Assembly (NCBI GenBank): GCA_013420905.1
Contig: JAAXNY010000008.1
Coordinates: 2,666,001 to 2,730,000 of the forward strand
Source: Collybia mongolica
Lineage: Eukaryota; Basidiomycota; Agaricomycetes; Agaricales; Clitocybaceae
Length of the DNA stretch: 64,000 nucleotides
Direction of reading: 5' to 3'
Positions 11,340-20,886 of this stretch are shown here, piece by piece. The position numbers and the translations under genes are program-made. Each line of letters begins with the position of its first letter. The first letter of the stretch is position 1. Under the pieces are notes generated by a model. That model did not search any database. It saw only the letters and a list, made by a program, of their open reading frames with translations, and had not been told where the DNA came from.

Positions 11340-13600
11340 ATATGATGTCAGCAGGTATGACCAGATCAAGCACAATCAAATCTAACAGATCCTTTGTCTG
11401 AGGCCCATGGTCCTTGACCTCAAAGTATTTGTGCCCATGATTGAAATTATACATGGCCTTAAGGATATCCTAATCCAACACAGAGCTATGAGCTTGTCCT
11501 GAATCTCAGTTGATTCAACATACTGAAGTGATTGCTCATGCACTTGTTGCCACCTCTCCATCTTGAACCTGTATTAGAATTAATGGGGTTACACATAACT
11601 CTCAGATAAGATTAACTCAAAAAAACCTAGCAAAAAATGAGGGATAGCAAAAACATTAGAGAGGACTTACCTTGTGGCTCTGAAGATGAGGTGAGGTCAA
11701 TAACATCTAGAAAAATATTAGTTAGTGTAAGAGAATGTACTGCAATGGGTGAAGAACCAACCTGGTGGCTCCAGAGATGAAGTGAGGTTAATAACACCTG
11801 GAAAGATGTTGGTTAGCTCAAAAGAATGTGCTGTAATGGGTAAGGAACTGACCTGGTGGCTCCAGAGATGAAGTGAGGTCAATTATATCCAAAAAAAGAC
11901 ATTGATGAGCCTCATATAATGTGTTGTAATGAATGTGGAACTCACCATGTGGTTCTGGTGATGAAGAGACTTGAACAGCATCTGTCAGTGAGAACATCAG
12001 TAGCCTGTATGATACAGCATACAAATGCTTCAACATACCGCGAGAGTTGTTGTGAGATGCCTCAAGTGCATCAAGAGCTTCAGAGGCCCTTGAATGGGGT
12101 GGCACAAAATGGTGGTGGAGCTTGTTTGGTATGGTGAAGCTAGGGAACACATGCTGAACAGGCTCAGGCACAGTTGCAAGCTGTGTTGCAGCAGTGATGG
12201 CACAACATATGTTCTTAATCATCTTGGAGTCAATGGTAAGGTTGACACAAACTTCCATCAGGCCAGAAGACAGAAGACTATCCTGGCAAGTCAAAACATC
12301 ATGGATGTAGCTAGGTGTGATAGGGTGCTGGACAGAGCTAGCATCCAATGCTGCAGCATGGTTCATCAACTCCCTCATGGCAAGCCCTGGAAATATGGTG
12401 GCTGCAAACTTCCACAGGATACCTGAGTGCCAGACAAAACAATACTCACAAAAGGCAGCCAAGGCAACCAGATTGAGAAAGATGGGAGTGAACCAGTCTG
12501 CTTTGAGCTGCATGTCAATGAGTGGATACCAATAGAGGTTGGTGGTTGCCACATCAGGAAAAGTATCTGGAATTGTACCAGCTAGTTTTCACTGGCATTG
12601 ACTGAGGAATCCTGGATGGTTTTCATAGAGCTTGGCAGTGAGGTCTTCACACTATTACTGAAGAAGTGCCTTGTTTCTAGTAGAGGAGGCTTCAACAAGC
12701 CCCTGCCCAAACCCTGCCTTAGCAATACCAATAGCTGTTATGATCCCACATCCTGGAAGGCCATCCTGAAGGAAATTGTATTTCAGCTCACTGGCCATGA
12801 TGAGGTCAACAAAACATCCTGAATAGCCACTACCAATGAGAATGGATATTACCAGTAGTTCCACCAGGCCAAGCCCTAACTTTCTAATGGATTCCAAGGA
12901 GTATTGCAAGGCTATGTAGAGTCCATTTTCCTTAAAAAGGCTGTTGGCACACTTGAGGAATATGGCCAATAATGCATGGAAGAGAACTCATATGTGAAGT
13001 ATAGTGGATGCACCAAAGACTATGACATCCAAGTCATCTGTAAGGACAGCATCAATCATGCCCTGCAAGGACATCCAAGCTAGCAGGGCTTCTGCCCCCC
13101 AGGAGCCAGTTAGGATCATCACTGATAGAGCTGATGAAAGAAAGAAAGATCCAGATGAACCTGGATCCATGGAAACCCAAAACACACCAACATCTCCTCA
13201 ATGTCATTCACAAGCCAACTTTCCATTCCATGAACCCCCTTGCCCCTCTTCCTACCAGGCCATCCAGATCCATCAAACACAAAAACAGGCAAGACAGGTG
13301 AGGAAGTATTATTTAGGTAATATGAGACTGCTACCTCCAATCCTCAAGCTTCACCACAGAACAAAGGCAGCACATCTTCTGTATGGAGTGCATGTAAGTT
13401 CATATACAATCTGCCTCTTGCCTGACAGCATGGACAAAGTTAAGGTGGGGGGAGAAATTGATGGGGGATTCCCACAAGGCCTTGGTTTATCTGACTGAAA
13501 TAACTGCCTGCCCAAATGCATCACATGCAGAGATGTCTAATTTTATGGTTCCAAGTTCAAAGTACTGAGAACAAGGTCTGTACTCTTTTCAACTGAGGGA
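11340..13600 (-). pseudogene. XPG/GEN1-like (PIN-like) structure-specific nuclease relic with a mini-exon array
   Basis: Read on the minus strand, fragments appear in the order expected for the XPG fold. They are KLDISACDAFGQA (N-terminal Asp, about 13560-13510), PVFVFDGSGWPGRKRGKG with WLVNDIEEMLVCFGFPW (about 13290-13180), GAEALLAWMSLQGMIDAVLTDD with LDVIVFGAS (13100-13000), a helix-two-turn-helix-like GLPGCGIITAIGIAKAGFG (about 12760-12700), then YPLIDM and FCEYCFVWHSGILWKFAATIFPG (12540-12400). Resolvases of this type cut branched DNA. Several catalytic acids are lost: EAEAE reads GAEAL, and the GGDY box reads GSGY. The donor before GLPGCG is broken, so I call it a relic. It continues into four 36-nt exons (11981-11671) and an exon starting near 11572 (FKMERWQQVHEQSLQYVES) whose frame does not join cleanly. 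Confidence 0.65.
11671..11981 (-). repeat. Four tandem 36-nt mini-exons encoding SUMO-interaction-like motifs, ~91-bp period
   Basis: Exons lie at 11981-11946, 11888-11853, 11797-11762 and 11706-11671, separated by introns of 57, 55 and 55 nt. Each is exactly 12 codons with phase-1 boundaries on both sides. They translate as DAVQVSSSPEPHG, DIIDLTSSLEPPG, GVINLTSSLEPPG and DVIDLTSSSEPQG (the final G codon is shared with the next exon). The donor of the preceding exon (...NNSR, 12039) is also phase 1. The core [VI]-I-[DN]-L-T-S-S followed by Glu fits the SUMO-interacting motif consensus. Acceptors are intact in three copies. The second copy has GG instead of AG at 11890-11889, so it would be skipped or unspliced. 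Skipping keeps the frame. Confidence 0.8.
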
Positions 13601-14423
13601 AAATTGATGGGTCATGTGGCTTTGTATATGCATATTTGTATGATCCATATCAATGATTTTTATCACATGACTGCTGCTTCTAATTTGTTTGACTTCAAAC
13701 TGTGCTGGCAATATTTTGCACAGCATGCTTTTCCTAAAAACATACAAAGGTTGCAACTCGAGGTTCTTCAGAATAGCTTACAATTTATAAAATTATATCA
13801 TTTTCTCCTAGATCTCATTTATCTGTATGAGATGTTCAATTGATGTTACAAAGTGCACACCAAATCAGTGCACCACCAACAAAATTATTTGTGCCCACCA
13901 ATTGACAATATTTATCAAAAAGTCCTCCTATATTCAACATTTTCCACTGTTCAGGCTGATGTCTTGCATGTCAGACACACTAATACATTTATATCCAGTA
14001 TCAACCAAAATCCATGTTATTTGCTACATGATTTATTGGAATTATTGCCAGATTCTACTAGTTTCCATTAGTTTCCATTCCCCAGTTTTGAACTCAGGCC
14101 CATGCCAGACAGTTGTACAATTATTTTTCTCTTTGTTCCCATCATTCATGTTCCTCCCACTTTAGTCTAGTTCCCTTGAATTGAACACCAGTAAATTGTT
14201 GATAAACTACTCCAAGTATGAATAGCCTGCCCATAAGGCACAACACCAGTGTGCTAGCTACCATCTGAGACTGGTAAACTGTAAGTTTGTGACTCTTTTA
14301 CAAGTGAGGGTTTACTTACTTTGTATGTATGTGCATTGACCATTTGGATGTCCAAGTGTCCAGGTACCCTGCATGGTGCAGCTGTCATCAAGCCAGCTGG
14401 TGACCTTGCTGATTCACTACATA
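13601..14423. other. AT-rich, CpG-poor sequence without a gene
   Basis: Several short frames exist on the plus strand (13604-14165), but they lack motifs and splice structure. The stretch ends at the TA target duplication (14422-14423) of the Tc1-like element. Confidence 0.5.
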
Positions 14424-14632
14424 CAGTAGCTCAAAAAACTGTCCCAATGTTTGGTCATTTTATAATGATTTACTTATAACAGAGTACTGGGGATTAATAT
14501 CATTCTAAAAATATATATGATACTACACTATATTAGCTTTGAAATGAGCCCCTGCTTTCCTTATTTGAATAAAAACTCATTTCATAACAAATTGAACAAA
14601 ATAATTACTCATTGGGACAGTTTTTTGACCTA
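14424..14632 (+). repeat. Left terminal inverted repeat of the Tc1-like element
   Basis: This is the inverted copy of 15828-16038. It is itself bounded by an internal inverted repeat: it starts AGCTCAAAAAACTGTCCCAATG and ends with the inverse of nearly the same word. Each TIR could therefore present two transposase binding sites. Confidence 0.9.
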
Positions 14633-14658
14633 CATCTCCAAAGTCTCTATTTACACAA

Positions 14659-15678
14659 TTAATACTTGGTATGACCACCTTTTGCCTTAATAACTGCTTG
14701 AACCCTTCTAGGCATGCTTTCTATAAGTGTCTGGCATGTTTCTGGTGGAATTCCATTCCATTCCACTACCACCCTATCCCACAACTCATGTACTCCTTTG
14801 GGGGCTGTTGGGTATTTCTTAAGTGCCTTCTTCAACACTACCCAGAGATGTTCAATGGGGTTGATGTCAGGGGATTGTGCTGGCCAGACCATAACATCAA
14901 TGTTGTTGTCTTCAAACCACTTGGTTGCCTTGTTGGATGCATGTTTGGGGTCATTGTCCTGCTGAAACATCCTCTCTCCCTCTGGCATCTCCAGCTTTTC
15001 AAAGCTTTCCACTACTCCCCCATCCAAAATCTGGCAGTATTGGTCTGCATTCATAATCCCCTGGACCTCTGTAAGCACTCCTACTCCATTCCACCCCATA
15101 CAACCCCACACCATAAGATTATTTCCTCCTCCATGTTTGACAGTAGGAGTGGTGGTTCTGTCAGAAAGTGGTTCTCCCTTCTTCTTCCAAGTATAAGTCC
15201 TTCCATCTGACCCAATCCTGTTGATTTTGACCTCATCTGACCATAAGATCCTTTTCCAATCCTCCACTGTCCAGTTTTCATGGTATCTTGCCCATTGAAG
15301 ACATTGCAGTCAATGAGCCTTTTTGAGAAGAGGATGTTTTCTCTTGACAACACTACAAAAGTCATTCTTTTTGAGTGCATTCCTGACTGTTTGGGGTGTG
15401 ACAGGGTTGGGAAGAGTTTGGTTGATGAAATGGGTGGCCTCTACAGCATTATCAAGCCTTCCAGTGGTGATTTGTCAAATAATTGACTGTTTGTCACCAG
15501 GAGAGAGCTTAGAAGGACATCCCCCCCTGTGGTTTTCCTTGTCCATATCCAGTTCCTTCTTGATTCTCCCAATGGTAGACTTTCCCAGAGTGGTTTTGGA
15601 CTGGATCTGATGCAAGGTATAGCCTTCTTGAAGAAGGGAGATCACAGAAAGGCGTTGGGTAGAAGATGTAGGTCTCAT
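14659..15678 (-). pseudogene. Tc1-like DD34E transposase with two in-frame TGA codons
   Basis: One continuous 340-codon frame runs from ATG 15678 to the stop at 14659. The N-terminal helix-turn-helix region has QRLSVISLLQEGYTLHQI and KSTIGRIKKELD. The catalytic triad is D in ILWSDEVKI, D in MFQQDNDPKHAS and E in SPDINPIEHLW, with 34 residues between the last two (DD34E). The only interruptions are TGA at 15477-15475 (after KQSII) and 15312-15310 (after KKAH), both where Arg (CGA) is plausible. Length and motifs fit Tc1 cut-and-paste transposases of about 340 residues. The copy is non-autonomous unless the stops are read through. Confidence 0.9.
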
Positions 15679-15827
15679 GGGATGATGGGGGAAGGAAAGA
15701 ATGATTGTAATGATGGAAACATGTTGAATTTATATCAACATGGTCACATGACACTGTTTATTGTTCCCACAATACATCACATGATGTTAAAGCTTGCTGC
15801 AGTAAAGATCTTGCCAAAATTAAGCAT

Positions 15828-16038
15828 AGGTCAAAAAACTGTCCCAATGAGTAATTATTTTGTTCAATTTGTCATGAAATGAGTTTTTATTCAAATAAGG
15901 AAAGTAAGGGCTCATTTCAAAGCTAATATGGTGTAGTATCATATATATTTTTCTCAGAATGATATTAATCCCCAGTACTCTGTTATAAGTAAATCATTAT
16001 AAAATGACCAAACATTGGGACAGTTTTTTGAGCTACTG
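15828..16038 (-). repeat. Right terminal inverted repeat of the Tc1-like element
   Basis: Inverted copy of 14424-14632. By eye the differences are a GAG-region indel near the middle, CACTAT against CACCAT, CCCCTGCT against CCCTTACT, and CATAAC against CATGAC. Its inner end (AGGTCAAAAAACTGTCCCAATG) mirrors its outer end. Confidence 0.9.
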
Positions 16039-16040
16039 TA

Positions 16041-18958
16041 CATCCCCTGCCTCCTCTGGGCAGGACTGCCCCCCCAACCATCCCACCCAATGTGTAATCA
16101 GTTGTTTGGCACCCACCTTGCTCTTGCTAAATGACTGAAAATGGGCTCCTCCATCATGTTTATGGCCTCAATCAGTCTTGCTGGACTCTCTACCATTGCC
16201 ACCCCAACCTGCAGAATATGTTCTCCACCACTGAATGGCCTTTGTCACCAGGTGCACTCTCACCCCATGCATTCTCATGTTGCTGTTCACACAGACAGCA
16301 CAAGTGTAATAGATAGATTTGCTAGTCATGTTGAAGTTGTATTTAGTGGATTGTATACTGTATCTCATAACATTAATAAATAGTTCTACTGAAATTTTTT
16401 GCTTGCATGATATCAGTGCAATTGAAGATATAGTTGAAGCTCATCCAATTCTCCCACTTGTAATACTATACATCTCTTCACAGATGGTCCCTTAGGTATA
16501 TAGAGACTGTTCTTTTTGTATAGTACTATACAACCCTACCATAGGCACTGACAGAACAAGGTAGAACTAGGTAGAACTACACAGACCAGGATTTTTGCTA
16601 TGGCACTATGGCTCACTATGGGTCTGTATATTGCTACATAGTTGATCATAGATGACCCTGACTTTGCTGATGCTATGGATTTCAAGTTTAAATCCTCGCA
16701 ATATCTCCTGATCTTCATGATGTACTACCGCTATCTAATCATTGAAGGAATATTTGAGTGATGTCGCCGGATGAGGAGCGCACCATCTTACTCCAAGAAA
16801 ATGGTAGGTAGAGAAGGTGAGATGAAGCGGGATAGAGAGAGCACAGGATGAAAGGAACAACACTAAAGGGGTGGCAACGTGACATAAAAAAGGCGGTGAC
16901 AATAGAGATTCAATACAAAAAAAGTACGTAGAGGACCATGGAAAACCGAAAGTAAAATAGAGAAGGTATTCAACGCGAAATTTGGGCGACCCCTAGGACT
17001 GAGCTTGTTAAATGGAGGGAGCGTTACTTCTGAATCCATGCTATTTTCGAAAAGCCTACCTGAACAGAGACTCTCGAGTTGTGGGTCTTGAGGACTTGAA
17101 TCGAAGGGTTTGTGTTTAGCCTATTTGTCAGAGACAGAGAGGACCCGGAGAACGAGCAATGCCAATTTTACTTCATGCGACACCAATCCTGCTGCGCATA
17201 AAAATCTTGATAAACAACGTGCATGTAAGCATGGAAACGTCAAACCGTGGCACCAGATTATTCCAGTCACCCTAACGCGCTAAGTAACAAGTTAGGCGTA
17301 CCCCAGTCTGTTTCGTAATCAGACGGTACCTGCCTGTTGGCATTTGACACAAAACTAGTCGTAGTCCGGCGCGGCATTCTAGCTAGGCGGTGCCGTATCT
17401 CGACGTGATACCGATGTATATTGGGCCAATGGTTATACCCAAGTACGGCACCGCGTAGATCCAAAAGGTGCGGGACGAGGAGACGGCTAATAAGATTTCT
17501 GGAGGACTTTTCGTGAGCATGTATGCAACGATCGTCTAGGTGGTGAGATTAGCGGTTTGAGTCAAGGAAGGATAGACCCGGAGCATATGCACTGGGTGAT
17601 GAAAATACACACTATCGGAAGCATTGTCGCGCGACGCGTGGCATCCTCACTCTGGGCACCAAGTTAAAATAATCACTTTCAGTCATCGTTGAAAATCGAT
17701 CGAATCGAGTAATGCGTACACGACGCGCCCCACAATCTGTGACGATTTATGAGACGGTGATTCCTGCTATCTGGTACGGGTGGTTCTCTTGAATGTTATA
17801 TTTACAGTGGGGACTAAATGTCCCATCATGCTTTGCATAGCCCGAACTGTCTAAATATGGGTTAGGGATAGAATAAGTATGCCAGAGTGCAGTGGACTTG
17901 ACTAGATTGGCTTAATATACATTTTAATGCCACAGACGTGACTGGATTGAGCCTGTCCTTTATGGTTAGTTATGGCCCTCCTCTTACATTTAACCCTTCA
18001 ATCAGACGTATCCTTGGCTTGCGGTATTTAGGTCCAGATGATATTATTATGGGAAGCCAGGCGTATGCGGATGAAAGACTCAGGATAGGGGGGATGATGG
18101 GACATTATACCAATGCTGGGGAAAGTGCCCTCACTCCAACTGTTGTGGCACGCGACATAGGTCTTCTTGTTAGGAGTAAGTGTTGAGCTAATACCTATCA
18201 GTAAATCCTAGTATATGAGTGTTTGAAAGACACCCACTTCGTCAGATCGTACTGAACCATCAATACGTGATTTTCGGAAATCTTTCCGAAGAATTCAGCA
18301 TCCTGACCATTCTGATTCCGCGTTACCCCATCCGTCCGCGGGATGTTGACCATGTCAGAAACTTCTGTGGCCGGAAAGTCGACGGGCGAGTAACATGTTC
18401 CAGCCGCCAAGAGCTAGGGCCTCGCTGGAGTTACGAAAGTTCCGATTGGTAATGTATCCCATATACGCCAGCCCACTGTCAGTGTGCATGTCTCGATAGA
18501 TAACTTCATAGAACCTGTTGGAGCTTGAGCCACTGATGCTGTCAGTGATGACTGCCAGAAAGAAATCGGAAATCAAGCCACGAACCCCAAATAAATCTAT
18601 TCTAAGGCTGTGCAAAGGTCACATGCCGAACCAAAAATATTGTTGAAGACCGAGCATCACCGTACCTTACTGTAAGTTGACCATTTTTTCACGAGATCTG
18701 ATTATAGACGCTCAGATGTCTCCCCAGGACTTCACTGGAGCAATGATATATACCAGAGTTGGGCATATTCCAAGACTATCCCCGGATCGGGGTTGAGAAG
18801 GCTTCATGGGCACGCGGCACCCAGAACGTCGCCAATGGAAACGGGCGACCGAATTGAGCTTTTCTACTCCCTACTTCCGTGAGAGCTTGAAAGTACGACT
18901 AGAGACTAATCTGCAGTCTCTGGACCAGCCAGAGGTTTCCTGGCGGTCTCCATTTTGC
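16041..18958. other. Junction between the CpG-poor mobile block and CpG-rich genic DNA; no gene supported
   Basis: Up to about 16,740 the sequence stays AT-rich with very few CpG. From about 16,768 (GTCGCCGGATGAGGAGCGCACC) CpG is frequent. No frame in this stretch has a recognisable domain or consistent splice sites; the longest (17938-18186 plus and 18355-18615 minus) have no motifs. The last few hundred bases should contain the promoter of the membrane-protein gene starting at 18959. Confidence 0.45.
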
Positions 18959-20012
18959 ATGTTAACCTCGATAACTCCTTCAAATTACTGGGCACTATTA
19001 ACCCTATCACTTCATCTTATCTTGTTTGCCTTCATCGCGCAGGTGGAAGCAAAGCCTCGCAATATTACCGTCTCCAATGCCTCCTCTCAGATCATATACA
19101 CTCCTTTCCTTTGCAACGCTACGGTAGCCAATGACACACAGCCACAATGTCCTGGAGCCTGGTGAGTGATGCAAATTCGATTCATCCATAGCTGATCGAA
19201 TGTTATCGGGAATCGTCTTAGGCAACTCGTCGATCTGGGCGACGTCACGTTCGTTTCAACTATTGGGCCGGACCCTGCAACTGAAGGGGCCAATCCCCAG
19301 ATGTTTCTACAGTTTCGAGGTGGGCACTGGTTCTAGCCTACATGCCGCGTGTCACCCTTAACATAGTCTCCTAGCGTCCGCAATGTACTTCACTACTTCG
19401 CCCCTTTCCAATGCTACCGCCAATATCACTATCTCGGCGAGTGGCATCACCGTCGCCACCACGTTTAATTCGTCCGTAGGTAGTGTCGCAGCAATCGATC
19501 TCCGCGAATCCGCAATTACGACCGTAGCAATAAGTTTCTTTCCTGACTACTCCTACACTCGGCTAGACATCGGCAATTTCACCCTAACCGTTGTAGATAA
19601 CCCGTATGCCCACGTCTTCTGTTTCTCCACTTAATTTGATTAATATCAACATCTCGACAGAGCATCTACTGTAATATTTCCCAGTATGACACTCCCCCCG
19701 ACCGCAAGTCTTCCAACTTTCGTTCCACCATCAAGCACATCTATTCCATCCCCATCCCCCCCTCTCGCACAAGAAGTATCCGACCGTATCATGGTCGCAG
19801 AAGGCGTCGGGATCGTCCTCGGACTTGGACTTGGGCTTACTGCCGTAGCAGTCATTGGCTACATAATTTGGCGTCGTCGCCGTCGACGCAACCCTCACGA
19901 AACTGACAGTGAGGGCTCTACGACTTCGTCAAGTGACCGTCGTCCCGAGCCACCGCCTCCGCCGCTGCCACGGCCGAAGAAGATCAGTGAGAAGATACGG
20001 ACGTGGTTCTGA
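18959..20012 (+). CDS. Type-I single-pass membrane protein, glycosylation-rich ectodomain
   Basis: Four exons (18959-19161, 19222-19319, 19375-19603, 19661-20012) join in frame to 293 residues. The start was chosen because it gives a clear signal peptide (LLTLSLHLILFAFIAQVEA). The ectodomain carries many N-x-S/T sequons (NITV, NASS, NATV, NDTQ, NATANITIS). A Pro/Ser/Thr stalk (PPTASLPTFVPPSSTSIPSP) leads to one membrane helix (VGIVLGLGLGLTAVAVIGYI) and a stop-transfer run of arginines. The short tail is acidic/Ser then Pro-rich (RPEPPPPPLPRPKK). It looks like a fungal surface sensor or adhesion protein. No family is recognised, and it lacks the YGGI tail of the three other membrane genes in this window. 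Confidence 0.75.
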
Positions 20013-20886
20013 TTCGGGGGATTCAGGGGCTCTTGTTGAACACCGTACCCTACCTTACATATATGCTTATTATTTACTAGTCAAATGTACTTGTACTGCT
20101 TGTACCCTACTATCATTATGCGTTCACCAATGGATGGATCAAACAGGATCATTGAAAGACGGTACTTATGGGGAGGACCGTACGAAAGGGCTTCTGATAT
20201 GACATTGAGCTGACAAGATGAATCTGACTTCGTGAACGTTTCACGCGCTGAAGTCGCACGGTGAAAGGTTGGCTGCTTTTAGTGCTCTTAGTCCAGAAGG
20301 CAGTCATTTCAACAAAAATTGATGATGTGATGATGATGATGTCGAGAAGAGGGTAATCTAGGATAAAAATATTATGATCTTCAATCAACTGAGCTCAAGC
20401 CTCAGGCCTCAGGAACGCACCCTATAATTCAACAGTGGGCAAGTCATCATCCTCGTTGATTCCGGGATAAAACACCCGAGTTGTTAGGATCATCGTACCG
20501 CGACCCGAGTGATAGTCAATAAGTAATGTATAAAAAGATTTTGTTACGAATAAATTCGAGTCAAACAAAAAAAAAAAGGCATACATACACATGCATATCG
20601 TAGTTATAATCAACATGGCCTAGTGTAACAAGGCAGAAAATAAAAAAGGCTTAACATGTCGTAGAGAATTAAGTGCACGCGGAGGGTAGTATGTCGCAAA
20701 GGTATAGATAAACAGGTGTATACTGGCGAGTTCGGGGGGGTCAGATTCTAGATGTCACGACATGGAACAGAAGAGACGTTCTAAAATGGTGACCAAGCCT
20801 TAAGAAAAAAAATTGAAATGATGGCCTGGTGCCAGCTTGGGTCTTAGGTCGAAACCGAAGAAAAGTATATAACCCACAATGTCCCA
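20013..20886. other. Convergent intergenic region, no gene
   Basis: Contains the 3-prime flanks of two convergent genes. Apart from an A-run (20568-20577) nothing specific is seen. Confidence 0.5.

Larger units (their letters stand above)
14424..16038 (-). mobile_element. Tc1/mariner-family DNA transposon, 1,615 bp, TA target duplication
   Basis: The element begins CAGTAGCTCAAAAAACTG and ends with its inverse. It is flanked by TA at 14422-14423 and 16039-16040. It has ~209-bp terminal inverted repeats and one transposase gene on the minus strand that nearly fills the interior. The two TIRs are almost identical, with only a few substitutions and one small indel, so the insertion is younger than the surrounding block. 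No second copy lies in the window. Confidence 0.92.

Noticed and set aside
2456..15678. Classical RIP (CpA-directed C-to-T mutation) as cause of decay
   Set aside because: Only TGA stops and CpG-site changes were found; TAA and TAG stops expected from CpA mutation are absent in the aligned frames.
14659..15678. Selenocysteine or programmed readthrough at the two TGA codons of the transposase
   Set aside because: Fungi of this group lack selenocysteine insertion, and the same TGA pattern affects unrelated genes nearby; CpG mutation is simpler.
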